From the NCBI GenBank assembly GCA_028622995.1, contig JAJQJQ010000022.1:1674001-1738000 (forward strand): a stretch of 64,000 nucleotides of DNA, given 5' to 3'. The notes beneath the pieces were generated by a model. The model ran no database searches and had not been told where the DNA came from. It saw only the letters and a program-made list of their open reading frames with translations. This DNA is from Panagrolaimus kolymaensis (lineage: Eukaryota; Nematoda; Chromadorea; Rhabditida; Panagrolaimidae). A program made the position numbers and the translations under genes. Positions 48,576 through 64,000 of this stretch are shown here, in pieces (the stretch's first letter is position 1; the number at the start of each line of letters is the position of its first letter).

Positions 48576-50417
48576 ATGGATACTGAAATGATGTTTGAAA
48601 TGGAAGGGCTTGAAACGCCTGATACTGGAGTATCAATATCAACTTTATCTTCATCATCAATAACTGAGAACCCATTCTTTATTAATATTGGTCAACGAAA
48701 TTCTACTACTGTTGTTAATCAACCAATGGATATTGAACTTAATCCAGAAACCCCAACCACGGTTCAACGCAATCTTTGCTTAAATGCAACAACATCCAAT
48801 ATGGAACTCGATATTTCCGATGATGAAGAAGAACCCGAACCAATTGAACATGAACAAAAACGAATTTGTGTTTGTGCTTCTCGAGTTATTCCTGAATCAC
48901 AAGAAATTGGACTTCTTCAATCTCGAGTTCCATTTACTACAACTTTCCCTTCGCATATTACACCCATCACAGATGATTATCAAATTACTCATGAAATTGT
49001 TGGAATTGGTGAATCAGGAAAAGTTATGGCATGTTATTCAAAAAAAGATAATCAAAAATATGCTTTAAAAGTACTTCGAGATGGGCCAAAATCTCGTCGA
49101 GAAGTTCAGCTTCATTTTCTTACATGCAATCATGATAATATTTTATCCATTATTGATATATATGAAAATACTTTTGATAATGTTAAATGCCTTCTAGTTG
49201 TTTTGGAATATTGTGAAGGTGGAGATTTATTGTCTCGTTTTGAAAAACAAGGTAGTATACCATATACGGAAGAAAGTAAGTCCATTCGTTTTTCATTTGA
49301 AAATTTTACCTAAATTTTTTTGATTCTTTAGAAGTTGCTGCAATTATTCGCCAAATTGGTTCTGCAGTTATGTATCTTCACGATATAAATATTGCTCATC
49401 GAGATATTAAACTTGAAAATATCCTTTGTTCCACAGTGGATGATGAAAATTGCGTTTATAAACTTGGCGATTTTGGTTTTGCTAAACGACCTGAACGAAA
49501 TCATTTAATGGAATCGCCTTGTTGCACTCCATTTTATGCTCCACCCGAAATCTTATCCCGTGAACGCTATGATAAAGCATGTGACATGTGGTGAGATTTT
49601 TATAAAAAAGATAGCAAAAATTAAGTGACAGTCACTTAATATTTTATAATAAAAAATAAGTAATTAAATAAATTTTCTTCTAAAGTTTACCATTTTTAGG
49701 TCACTTGGAGTTGTTATGTATATATTGCTTAGCGGATATCCACCATTTTATTCAATGAAAGGTTTACCATTTTCACCTGGAATGCAAGAACGTATTACCA
49801 CTGGGCTTTATGCATTTCCACATGATGAATGGGATGATATTTCGGATTCAAGTAAGTTTTTTTAAACCACTCGCCAAAGAAAAGTTTTTTGAAATCTTTC
49901 ACAACTTTTTTTATGCTTATTTTCTCCTTTATTAAATTGAAAATTATAAACAATCCCCTTTTTAGCTAAGGATGAAATCCGCCATCTTCTCCTTACTGAT
50001 CCAGCTCAACGAACACACATTGAGGATTTGATGGATTCACCATTTATTTCTGGTCGCACATGTCTTTCCATTCCTTCAAATAATTCTGATAGCGGCTTGA
50101 GCGAAGGTGATTCACCTCAACCTCATTTTTTCACTTCAGAAAATCATACTCCTGATGGCGTGGATGATTTACCACCAACAATTCGAATGCCAATTTCACG
50201 TAAAACTGAAGCAAAATCAACTACATCTGCAAGAAATTTTGTTAAACCAATAGTAAAAGCTCCAAGACTTCATTCAATTCAAGAAGAAATAAATCGAGCA
50301 TTAGATATGATGAGACTTGGTGATACATCATGTTATATTAGAACACTTAATACATCTTCTGGTAATAGTTTATTAGAGCGACGACGTAGTCAATTAGATT
50401 TTAAACCCATAACTTAA
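48576..50417 (+). CDS. MAPKAPK2/3-type Ser/Thr kinase (MAK-1/MAK-2-like)
   Basis: Four exons (48576-49275, 49332-49590, 49700-49851, 49966-50417) give 520 aa. An acidic, probably disordered N-terminus (about 135 aa) precedes the kinase domain: Gly loop GIGESGKV (143-150), Lys165 in YALKVL, HRDIKLEN with Asp258, DFG at 280-282. The activation loop has ESPCC, with Ser-Pro where MK2 has the p38-phosphorylated Thr-Pro. SLGVVMYILLSGYPPFYS and PGMQERI are characteristic of MAPKAP kinases. After the domain, IQEEINRALDMMRL matches the autoinhibitory/NES helix position, and LLERRRS matches the p38 docking motif. It should act downstream of p38 in stress or germline signalling. The usual APE triplet reads PPE (304-306). 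AATAAA at 50641. Confidence 0.9.
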
Positions 50418-50961
50418 ATTAAGTATTTTTGGATGTAAAAAAATTAAATAGAAGCCAAAAAAATCCTTCATCTGTTTTGAAGATAGATAAAAAATTACTT
50501 TTTTTAGAAGAAACGGGTCTTTTTCTCTCCAAAAAACCATGACAATAAAAAACAAAAAATTTCCTTTTTGTTTTCATGCTTCTCCTTCTTTATTTTCTGT
50601 TGTGTCTCTTTAGTTTGTATTTTGTATATTTTTGTGTCTGAATAAATTAGTAAAAAAATAAAATTGATAAATATATTATGTGACATACCGTATACTTAGA
50701 TCATGCATAAAGTATATGAAATTTAGAAAAAAAAGTTTAGAAAGCATACAAAAAATTTCATCGCAATCAAAATCAAAAAATATGAATTTGCATAATAATC
50801 TTTTTGATTACGATTTAATTGCAAAGTGTATTTTGAAAATTCATAGCTTCTTTTTCGTCAAAATCAGTTTCATTGTTGCGTTTTTACGTGTTTACTTTCA
50901 AATTTTTGAACTTTATTTTTATCTTCTGATTTTTTTGGTGGATTTAATGCTTTGATCGAAA
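50418..50961. other. Intergenic
   Basis: This contains the 3' UTR of the kinase gene (AATAAA at 50641) and about 0.3 kb before the next gene. The 91-codon frame at 50680-50955 is Phe/Lys-rich without motifs and is not called. Confidence 0.5.
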
Positions 50962-52159
50962 ATGGGAAACAAGTAAGTTAATTTTTCGGTTTAAACTTTA
51001 AAGTATTATTTATTGTCATTTATAGGCTACAAATACCCAAACAAAGAGAAGAAAAACAAAATCGAGCTCAAATTTATCAGCAACAACCACAATCTGGAGC
51101 TGCTCCACCAAATGTAGCTGTTACTCAACAATTTCCACAACAACAAAAGCAAATAAAAAATCAACGTCGTCGTCGGAAAGTTCGAACAAATGAAGAAGTA
51201 AGCCATGAAAGGCTATCATCAGCTGCTCAATCATCATCAAACACATCACAACAATCAAAGCAGAAAAATCCTGAAAAAAAATCTACAGGAATTCCACAAA
51301 AAAAGAAACAAAGACCTCGACCAAAAAGTCTTGATACTGCTACTCCATCAAAGGTTGGTGTTTCTGCTTCTTTTTGCACTGACACTTATGTATTGATTGA
51401 ATTAATTCATTTCTTTTTAGGCTAAAACATATCCTGGAGGTGTGAAAACTGCTTTGGATAAAACTGTTGAAGAAAAAACAGCTGATGGAAATGTCGCTGC
51501 TGATAAGAATAAAACCGTTGATAAAACTGCTGAAGAAACAACTGCTGATGCTCCACGTTTGGTTAAAAGAAAGGTAATAAATATATTGATAGTATCTTCA
51601 TAGTTAAATATAAAATGAACAAATTTTTAGCGTTTCAAGAATGTTGTAAAACCAAAAGAAGAAAATACTGAATTTGAAAAAATCAAAGTTAAAGCTCGTC
51701 CAGCAACATCAAAGAAAAGAGAAGGTGCAAGTGCAAGTAAAAATATTGAAAAACTTATGATGAATAATAATAAAAATAATAATTCAACCGAGCAAGGAGA
51801 AATTTCATTGAAATCATTGTAAGCTTTTTTTCTTGCTTTGTTTGTAAACTTCATCATTATTATCGTAAGCTTTTTTAGCGAAGAAATTACTGATCCTGAA
51901 TATGAATTAAAGAGTGCTAAATCTGGTATACAAGAAATTGCAACAGATACTACACAAGAAAATAAAACTCAGACGAATTCTGTTGATCTTACAAAAGCAA
52001 AGGAAAAAGAACAAACTACTAAAGAAGAAAAGGTGAATGGTAATAAAAGGAATGAAAATGCGTGTAAGCTTTGATAAAAATTTAAATGCTTATTTAATAA
52101 TGTTTCAAAAAATTTTAGCGGATCAATTACATCCAAAACCAGATGATTCCAACATGTAA
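50962..52159 (+). CDS. Lys/Gln-rich protein with MGNK N-terminus, 301 aa
   Basis: Six exons (50962-50972, 51026-51353, 51421-51573, 51631-51818, 51879-52063, 52119-52159) fit in phase. The first coding exon has only 11 nt (ATG GGA AAC AA) and is completed by exon 2 to MGNKLQIPKQREEKQ. Gly2 followed by Asn-Lys could allow N-myristoylation. The protein is charged, Gln- and Lys-rich and without hydrophobic segments: NQRRRRKVR, KKKQRPRPKS, then repeated short units LDKTVEEKTADG / DKNKTVDKTAEETTAD. It is probably intrinsically disordered. I do not recognise a family; a cytosolic or membrane-tethered scaffold is only a guess. AATAAA at 52171. Confidence 0.75.
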
Positions 52160-52735
52160 CTGCTGATGATAATAAAAAATTCATAAAATAATTTTGCATT
52201 TTTTTGCTGTAAAATAAATGTTTTTTGAATATTTGATCAATGTATATGTGTTTAATAAAATGTATTTAAAACGGATCTCCTTTCCCGTGAAATTATTTTC
52301 ATTCAGCAAAAATGATGAAAAAAAAAATTCAAGAACTTCATTTCTCGTAAACTTTGTCGTCAAAACGTTGGCACTAATGAGCTTTGAAGTTTTCATTCGA
52401 TCAAAGATTCACAAAGTTTTTTGATTGTTTTAATATAGCTCAAATTCTGGAGAAAAAAATGCAATTAAAATATCAAAAGCCATAAAAATTTAATATGAAA
52501 CACTGAAAAATTAAAAAAATAATATCAAAGAAATTGAAAACCTTTTTTCTTTTGACGCGAACACCTTCAAGCTACGGTAAATTCCAACAAAAACAACAAA
52601 ACCCGCTTTTTTGGTTGCTTCTCTTATTTTTTACTTTGACTTTCCATTTCAAAAGTTTTAGTTTGTATCAAAAACTTTTTTGATTGTTTCATCATTTTTT
52701 GATGCTTTTGTTCAGTCAAATTTAATATCACCAAC
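52160..52735. other. Intergenic
   Basis: This 0.58-kb stretch lies between two plus-strand genes and is AT-rich. TTGTTCAG about 20 nt before the smc-3 ATG may be a trans-splice acceptor. The gap is too long for a typical nematode operon, but one cannot be excluded. Confidence 0.45.
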
Positions 52736-56938
<4,203 letters not shown>

Positions 56939-57540
56939 TGGAATCATTTTAATATTATTCATTTTTCACTTTTCTTGTTTTGTTATAATATTTTGCTTGT
57001 TTTTATTGTTTTGTAAAATAAATGTTTGTTTATTCATATTGTTTTTTTGGCTTGATTGGTTGCAGTAAGATGATTTTCTTCCAGTTGCGTTGAGAAAATA
57101 AAAATCTGAAATAATTTTTTAACATTTGCATTAACCGATTTTAGAAACTGAGAGTATTTATTAATTCCGATAATTTTTGTAAATTTTTAAAAATTACAAC
57201 TTTAATTATTTTTTCAAACTAACCATTATTAAAAGACATCATCATTTCATTTTAACGCGGATGATTATAATTTAAAACAAAAATGTTCAATTTGGATGAC
57301 GACGACGACGATACCATCATCAACAAAAGAAATTATTATTATAATAAGTGGATGGATGCTTTTATCTTTTATTATCTGCCCTTGATTATCTTCTCTCTCG
57401 CCTCATCCATCTCACGAAAAGGAGGCAAAACTTTTTTATTTCCATATTTAATCGATTTTTTCACGCGCGCCATTATTTTTAATTTTTTGTGTCGCCTGGT
57501 GGAATTTTCCTTTTACGGGTTCTTTAATTTTAATTTAGTA
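56939..57540. other. Intergenic / possible upstream extension of next frame
   Basis: This holds the smc-3 3' UTR (AATAAA at 57017), then sequence in which the galactosyltransferase frame stays open back to an ATG at 57283. That extension has a DDDDDD run and several hydrophobic patches that do not resemble the family, so I treat it as 5' leader. Confidence 0.45.
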
Positions 57541-59116
57541 ATGTTTCATGCTTTTTTAATTTATTTTGTAATAACTTTTATTCCAAAAATAATATTATCT
57601 CAAAATGAGCCCGAAATTGGTCGACCTTTGCCTGAAAGAAGTGGAATCAAAGGTGGAATAGGAAATGGTAAAATTTTATGCGTTATTCATACAGCTGCTG
57701 TAAGTCATGATACTCTCGCTAAAACCGTTTATGATATTTGGGGAAAAAAGTGTGATGATGCATTATTTTTTACTGATTCACCAATAAATTGGGAAGTTCC
57801 ACATATATATTTTCCAAGATTTACAACTCGAAAGCATTCATGGGAAAAAATTCGAAATGTTATGAGGTTAGTAATAAATAAATATCTTTGATTGAAGACA
57901 TCGTTTATAAATTTTTCATTTTCAACTTGCCTTAAAAAATTTTTTGTAGATTTGTTTATCAAACAACTTTGGGAAAATATGATTGGTATTTGAGAGCGGA
58001 TGATGATGCATTTGTATTTGTTGATAATGCTCGAACGTTCCTTCGCCGTTATGACCCATCTCGAAATTATCTTTTTGGTTTTCGATGGGGCTTCTTTGAG
58101 GTATGGTTTTTCATTTTTTTATTAAAGAAAAATATAAACCGAAGCCAAACAAAAGCAAAGACATTTATAAAAAAAAGAGCAAAAAAGAATACGAGTAAAT
58201 AAAAATAAGCAACAATATTATTAAATATTTGTTTTTATTACTTTTTAAATCCAAGATTTTTGATCCACAAAATTATGTATGTAATGGATAAGATTTTTTT
58301 TTGCAAATGGTTTATTAAAATATAAAAAAGTTATGAATGACATTGAAATCCATGAAAAAATGAATGGCTATCATTTTGTTGTTTGCAACTAAAATTGCAA
58401 CAAATTTTTTTTTCTCGATGACGCAATCCAACAATGCCCGTTCTTTTTGCATTTTTTTTGTTTGTTTGACAATTCAGAGAAAGTTTTGAATGGGAATCTC
58501 TCATAACTAACACATATACGTTTAAACCTTTTTTTCGACCAATGTTCATATCTCCTCCACCCTCTCTCATTTGCTTTCAAAAATAAAAATAACAACAAAA
58601 ATAAATACAATTTTTATTTTTTTTTTGTTTGCAGCCGAAAGGTTTCGCAGATGGAAGCACATATGTGATGTCATGGAAAGCTTTGCAATCCTTTGTAAAT
58701 ATTACTTATGATGATAATCTTTGCCCTGAATTTCATCGAGCTGAAGAAGATCAAGAGCTTTCTCGATGTCTTGCCAAAATTGATATCACCCCTTCAGATG
58801 CTCGAGATCATGAAGGTCGAGATCGCTTTCATCAATTCCATCCAGAAGAACTTGAAGATTTTGGAAGAAAAATTTTTATGACTCGTCATAGTTATTATCA
58901 ATTTTTAGGTGTAAGTTATTTTTGACTTTTGCAATGAAAGGTTTTTTGGAAAAAGTGTACAAAGTATAAGGTTTATTTAAATTTTAAAAAAAACACATCA
59001 TATTACAGTACCCCGATCATATAAGTCCAACAACTATTGGATTACATCATCTTTCACCATATGAAATGAGATTCATGGATTTTCTTGTTCATCAAGTTAA
59101 AATAAGTGATGCCTAA
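57541..59116 (+). CDS. Core-1 beta-1,3-galactosyltransferase-like (C1GALT1 family, GT31)
   Basis: Four exons (57541-57866, 57950-58100, 58635-58910, 59009-59116) give 286 aa. ATG 57541 is chosen because it starts directly with a signal anchor (MFHAFLIYFVITFIPKIILS) and is preceded by TTTAG, a possible trans-splice site; using ATG 57283 would give 372 aa. The catalytic part has ILCVIHTAA, then ADDDAFVFVDN with the DxD metal/nucleotide-sugar motif, YLFGFRW, and EEDQELSRCL, all family hallmarks. It is a type II Golgi protein expected to add galactose to O-linked GalNAc (T antigen). Several nematodes have expanded sets of such genes, so this may be a divergent paralogue. Intron 2 is unusually long (534 bp). 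Confidence 0.85.
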
Positions 59117-59241
59117 TTATATTAATTATTAATTACTCTTTTTTTTTGTTTTGGGAAATAATAATAAAAACAGAAACAAATTATTTAATTATTTAACTTT
59201 GCTCTAAAAACACTGACACATGATTTTTTTAAAGGAAGAAA

Positions 59242-59705
59242 TTAAGCAGTCCATTGTTGTTGCGCCTGCTGTGGTTGTGCTTGTTGTTGCTGTTGTTCGA
59301 AAGGATACGATGGAGCTTGAACGAGTGGTGATCGTTTTCCAAATCGAATGAATGTGGGTTTTCCATTGGATCGAAGAGCGCGATTATAAAGATTTGGATA
59401 TCTTGAATTGAGAAATTGGTAAAGTTCCTGAAAAAAAAAAGTTTTATTTCATTTCGCAATAAAATTTGCTGGCTTTAAGAAACACCGTAGCCAAAAAATA
59501 ATTGACTTAAATTTTCCGCCATAGTATTCGATGTTCTCTAATTGTTGAAAGGTCTCTCTCAAGAAAGCATAACTTCCGCGTTTTATAATTAACTCTAACT
59601 TACTTCTTGTTGAAAATCTGATTGTGCCATAGATGATGATGCGGTGAAACAAAGGATAACGAAGATGGCAACAAAAATTGAAATCAATGTGTTTGAAGAA
59701 ACCAT
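59242..59705 (-). CDS. flp-4: FMRFamide-like neuropeptide precursor, FLP-4
   Basis: Two exons in transcript order (59705-59604, 59427-59242) give 95 aa. A clear signal peptide (LISIFVAIFVILCFTASSSMA) is followed by a spacer and then ALRSNGKPTFIRFGKR. PTFIRFG (58-64) followed by Lys-Arg would be cut, and its Gly converted to an amide, giving PTFIRFamide or a longer form including the upstream residues. PTFIRFamide is a known product of C. elegans flp-4, so the assignment is firm. Only one peptide copy is present; the C. elegans gene encodes a second (ASPSFIRFamide) that I do not find. The C-terminus after the cleavage site is Gln-rich. Confidence 0.9.
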
Positions 59706-61959
59706 TTTTTTAGAGAGATGAAAGTGAAGGCCCAAAATGAGGATGAAAAAAGGATAGAAACTGAAAAATGTTTTATTTTATGTGGTTTTAAAACTACGTC
59801 TATAAATTGTAATTGTCGTCGCCTCTTTTTTTATTTTCACGTAGTATTGCACATATAATCAAACACACAAAGTTTAAAAGAAACACGAGCAGCAATAATA
59901 ACAAAAGCAATTTTATGCTTCAAATACGAGCAGCAACATCCGATGCAATAAAAAAAAACGAAATAGAATGCGAATGGCAGCTTTTTAACAAGAATAATAA
60001 GAAGAAAAAACTCTGAACTTCTTTCTTCAATCTCATCGTTTGTTTGCTAGCGTATTTATATGTACGTGAAAGTGATTCACTTACCTTCGCCCCTTTTTTT
60101 TCGTAAAAAAGTGGCATGAAAAGATTATCTCAAATGGCGTCAATTTTCTTTTTATTATTTAATCCTATTGAAAAATTCCCGAAAAATATTGTAAATGAAA
60201 AGCGCCCCACTCAAAAATAATTTTTTTATTTTATTTAAAGATCTCTTTTTTTCTTTTCAATAGCGCTTTATTATCATTTTTCATTATATTTACGGATAAA
60301 CACATTTCTTTTATTTTCTTAACTTTGATTACACAAAAGGTAAAAAAATCTTTGCATTTAAAAAGTAAAAATAAAAAAGTGTTTTTCCAAGAATTGGGAA
60401 CGCCCCTCTTACTTTACTTAGCCATAAAGAAAAAAAGGGAAGAAGAAGAAGATTCCTTTGGGTCAAAAATGGAATGTTAAAAGTTTTTTAATTTCTCATA
60501 AATGTTTTCGAAAAATAAAATAAAAACAAAACTCAAATTTGTGCAACAAAAAAAGTAAAGGGAAAATAAAAACCTTACTACAAAATGAAATTTTTATCCC
60601 AAAAAAGATTAATTGCAAAATGTGTGAAAATGATGGCATTAAAACCAAACAAAAACTTCTTAATGTGTTTCAAGTAACTCAAACTACCTAAAAAAATTTC
60701 CCCTTCGTAATTTTGCAGTAATTAAGAAAAATGAAGTACAAAGGATAAAAATAAGTAAATTGAAAAAAATGATGAAATTTTATTAGCCAGGCGGCTTACA
60801 GTAAAACTAGTGTGGAAAAAAAATCAAATTTCTTTACAAAAACAAATCTTGGAAATGGTTTTTCCTAAGCACTATGTAAATAGCAAAAAAATAAAAGGTG
60901 TTAATTTTCATCCATCATCGTTTCTTTATCTTTCTTATTCTTCTTTTATATGTACCAAAATTTAAAGCTCTGCCACCTCCAAAGAAAAAGAAGTTGTTAA
61001 TTTTTTTAAACAAAAGATTTTGTTAATGCATTGCCATGGCTTTCTTTTCTTAGTAAATTGAAGGATGTTTCAACGTAAGTTTTTTTGTTTTTAAACACAA
61101 AAAAACATGTCTGATTCTAAAAAGCTTTTAAAATGTTTAACTAAAATGACGTTGTTAATGTGGAATAGCCGGAAATTTCAAAGTGAAATGCAAAGAAAAA
61201 AGAACGGATTTCCAAAAAATGGATGCAAGGAAAACCAACGACGGCAAACATATGAGCGAGCATCTGAAATTAGTGAAATATTATCTCTATGAACCCTCAA
61301 AAAAGAAATTAAATACTATCAAGTTTTAGTTTGTTTTAAAACTTTGCAAAAAAAAAAAACAATGCTTTGTTTTTGTTCCAAGAAACTTGGTAATTTTAGA
61401 AAGTGAAAACAACAAAGAGCAAAAGTCAAATGGATGAGTTACATACAGTAAGTTAGCTTTTCTTTGTAGCCTAAAATACTCATTTTTATTTTTTGCTTGT
61501 TATTATTAAAATAACATAAAAATAGAGCAATGTATTATCACACTAACGAGAGAATGGCAAAAATAAAATTAAAAGAAAAACTCATCACATGTTATGAAGA
61601 AGGAAAAAGATTGAACTTTGATTGTGAATGTCCAAAATCCCATGAGAAAAAGCTTTAAAAAAATTGAATAAAAATAATTTTGTCAACAAGAAGCTGTCAT
61701 AAAATTGTCAAAACACATTGACAAACTACAGCTTTCTTCCGTTTTAAAAATAAAGTTTCAATAGGACAAATGTTTCAAAAATATAGCTTTTAGTTGTGTG
61801 GCGGCCAATGTCAATAATATGTAAAGTATCACGATATGAAAATATTTTGTAAAAAACAAGCCTTTACACTTTATAATGAAAATGTTTTATTGTATCACAA
61901 AAAATTACAACAAAACAACACAAAAAAAATTGGTAATAAATAATAGACGCATTAGAGTT
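59706..61959. other. 2.25-kb gene-poor region
   Basis: This stretch lies between the flp-4 start and the TFIIE-beta stop. The first few hundred bases should be the flp-4 promoter. The 61-codon frame at 61107-61292 has an ordinary composition but no motif, no signal peptide and no partner exons, so it is not called. No RNA gene or repeat is evident. Confidence 0.45.
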
Positions 61960-62895
61960 TTAATTCATTTCATAAGTTTCTAAGATACCATCCATATGAG
62001 TATTTTGAATTTTTCCAGGACGTCGAACTTGCTTTCTTTTAGGTCCTAATGATCCATGAATAAGACGTTTAGGAGCTTGATCTTTGATGATACTGAGGCC
62101 ATGTTTTGCAAGATATTCATCAATTTTCTTTTCATCAAGATGATCAACATTGCTGGATCTCCATAAGCTTTTGAAGTCGTCATCCACAGTCATACCAACT
62201 TCGGAATCGTTGTAAAAATAAGCTTTGTCTTTCTTTTTGTTTACCTAAAATAATAACCTTGAAGTTGAAATTGTGAAGGTATAACTTACTTGACATGGAA
62301 TAATAATACACTCAGGACCAACTTTTTCCATTTTCTCATCAGCTCTACCAAAACATTCATTTAACTCGCTCAATAAAATAGCACCTTTACCACCATCATA
62401 GTTTCGTTTCAATTGTTTTATAATATCATCATCAGTCTTCATTTTATACGGTGGCTTGAATCGAAATTTTCCATGTTCGTCGAATTGTAACTTTGGATTT
62501 TCAGGAAGCTTTTCAATTAACCATTGTTCAGTTTTCTTTCCCACAGTCAATTTCATTTCTTCCAAGCATTCATTCAATGTTAAAGACCATCCTATATTCT
62601 CAAGATGTCGCTTCTTCATAAAATCCACAATTTTAGCCATCATACCAAAGAGTGATGAATTTGCTGCACCTGTATATGGATCAACTTTGCCAGTAGTTGC
62701 ATCAAAATTTGGTAAAGATTTCATATGACGTAGTTCATCTTGAGGTTTTGGAGCTGATGGTTTTTTCTTTTGCTTTCTTTCACCAGTTGAAGCAACATTT
62801 GAAGCACTTGCAGCAGAGAATTTTGGTGCATTGTTAATATTTCGAGCAGTTGCTTTTAAAAATTCTTCACGTTGACGAACCAAATTTTTATCCAT
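61960..62895 (-). CDS. gtf-2E2: Transcription initiation factor TFIIE subunit beta
   Basis: Two exons in transcript order (62895-62290, 62244-61960) give 296 aa, near the human 291. The first 65 residues are basic and low in complexity. The core has the two winged-helix units of TFIIE-beta (FGMMAKIVDFMKKRHLEN, and LQFDEHGKFRFKPPYK). The C-terminal part contains the hallmark VDDDFKSLWRSSNVDHLDEK followed by a basic tail. With TFIIE-alpha it brings TFIIH to RNA polymerase II promoters and helps open DNA. ATG 62895 is chosen because the frame upstream (to 63087) is Leu/Phe-rich and contains no family sequence. The divergent gene starts 488 bp away. Confidence 0.93.
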
Positions 62896-63382
62896 GATTG
62901 TTGAAGATGCTAGAATATTTACAAAATATTTATAAAGTTTCTTTTTTGGTTGAAAAGTTAACAAAAGTTTAATAAGCAACAGCAAAATTATTAAAGCTTC
63001 TAACAATCTCAAACTTTGCAAACAAAAAATTGTTTTGAAACAAAAATCAAAGTAAGGCAAAAGCTTTGGCAATAGAAGACGTTTCACTAAAACTATGAGT
63101 GATGGAAGCGATTTATAAAATCAGTCAGTTAGGTTATTGAAGGAAGTGATTGCTTGCTTTCATAAGGACTTTGCTATCTCAACAATCATTTTTTATTTAT
63201 TATTTATTTATCCATTAGAAATATATTAAATAGTCGACCATTTTCGAACTAAAACTCTTTGCATATTTTCTTTAATTTTTTGTTCCTTTACCAATCGAGC
63301 TTTACTTATCTTGCAATTTCTCAGCTTGCTTCATTTATCTTTCAATCGAATTTTAAATTTTATAGTTTTATAACACCCAATA
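62896..63382. other. Shared divergent promoter region
   Basis: This 0.49-kb stretch lies between TFIIE-beta (-) and the acidic-N-terminus gene (+). It should serve both directions. No TATA box in either direction is clear. Confidence 0.5.
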
Positions 63383-64000
63383 ATGAGCGAACCAAATGAA
63401 AGCCAAGAATATGAGGAAGATATGGATGTTAATGATGAAGAATCCACAGAAGGGGAATATGATTATAACGACGATTATTATGACGATGAACATTTTGACG
63501 GATTTTTACAATCCAATGCTAGTAAGCAGCTTTTATTATAAAAGCTTTCTGTAATTTTATTTATCATTTTTATTTGCAGAAGTTGATACGGATCTTACTC
63601 ATGATCAAATAATGAATTACCTTCGAATTGGTATCGATGGAAAGCAAAGTGATGCACTTGCAACAGAACTTTGTACAATGGCGGCTGCTGGATTATCAGT
63701 AAGCTTTGGTTTATTGATAATTCTTTTGTAGCATTTTATTATTATAGAAGCAAATTGCTGAAGGCGTGGTTGAATTTGTATGTGAATGCCCACCATCAAA
63801 TGTTGAATTGGTTCAGCGATTTCAATCCGTTCAAGCTTTGATTAAAGTTTGGCATCAATTTAGTGAATTTGTTACAGCAGCTATCAATGATATCCTTCAT
63901 CCTGAAAAGCCTGTACTCAATCGCATTCCATCCCGAAATTTAGCTAATTTTATTAGAGTTCTTGTTGATGAAAATATTATTGACAAAGATGTACAGTTTC
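63383..64000 (+). CDS. Acidic-N-terminus, helix-rich protein (3' end beyond window)
   Basis: Three exons are visible (63383-63521, 63580-63698, 63748 to the window edge). The first 45 residues are extremely acidic (YDYNDDYYDDEHFDGF). The rest is helical and conserved-looking: HDQIMNYLRIGIDGKQSDAL, VVEFVCECPPSNVELVQRFQ, then SRNLANFIRVLVDENIIDKD. The last segment resembles a MIF4G/ARM-type helical repeat, as in translation or mRNA-decay factors, but the match is too loose to name it. The reading frame runs off the window end. Confidence 0.8.

Noticed and set aside
50680..50955. 91-codon frame upstream of the MGNK gene
   Set aside because: Random-looking Phe/Lys composition in the intergenic gap.
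57283..57540. Start of the galactosyltransferase at the upstream ATG
   Set aside because: The extra 86 residues are Asp- and Phe-rich with several hydrophobic patches, and the family's signal anchor starts at 57541.
61107..61292. 61-codon frame with ATG
   Set aside because: No signal peptide, domain or neighbouring exon supports it.

Overview
The window is nuclear DNA of a nematode. Its genes are AT-rich, most introns are 45-110 bp with T-rich, TTTTAG-like 3' ends, and several products are nematode-typical: an FLP-4 neuropeptide precursor, an SPE-42/SPE-49-type sperm protein, a UNC-29/ACR-2-like acetylcholine receptor subunit and a LIN-12/GLP-1-type Notch receptor. The genus cannot be fixed from sequence alone. 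Every multi-exon model below was assembled by hand from splice signals; all complete models give an exact multiple of three.
Layout. 1-6.6 kb: a 348-bp hAT-like MITE, the 3' part of an RluA/RPUSD2 pseudouridine synthase, a possible decayed coding stretch, and a U1-type zinc-finger nuclear protein (+). 6.9-10.8 kb: a very reduced Notch receptor (-). 11.9-14.7 kb: a nicotinic receptor subunit (+) whose intron 3 holds a complete ZNHIT1/zhit-1 gene on the other strand. 14.8-21.6 kb: an unknown single-exon gene, a dihydroceramide delta-4 desaturase and a two-RRM hnRNP-like protein (all -). 22.9-30.1 kb: a small secreted protein (+) and a Shaker-type K+ channel (-) with a 3.9-kb first intron. 31.2-40.8 kb: an SPE-42/SPE-49 (DCST) protein (+), a basic Ser/Arg-rich unknown (-), a 3.4-kb stretch without genes, and a Ly6/uPAR-like GPI-anchored protein (+). 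40.8-48.6 kb: 7.8 kb without a convincing gene, holding a tRNA-derived SINE-like element. 48.6-59.7 kb: a MAPKAPK-type kinase, a lysine-rich unknown, SMC-3, a core-1-type galactosyltransferase (all +) and flp-4 (-). 62-64 kb: TFIIE-beta (-) and the start of an unidentified acidic-N-terminus protein (+).
The genes do not form one pathway. They mix housekeeping functions (SMC-3, TFIIE-beta, ZHIT-1, desaturase), neuromuscular signalling (nAChR, Kv channel, FLP-4, Ly6), cell-fate signalling (Notch) and fertilisation (SPE-42 type). The observations most worth following are the Notch receptor with one EGF repeat, a mucin-like spacer and only two LNR modules; an SMC-3 intron that ends in GG instead of AG; the nested zhit-1; and two mobile elements with intact target-site duplications.
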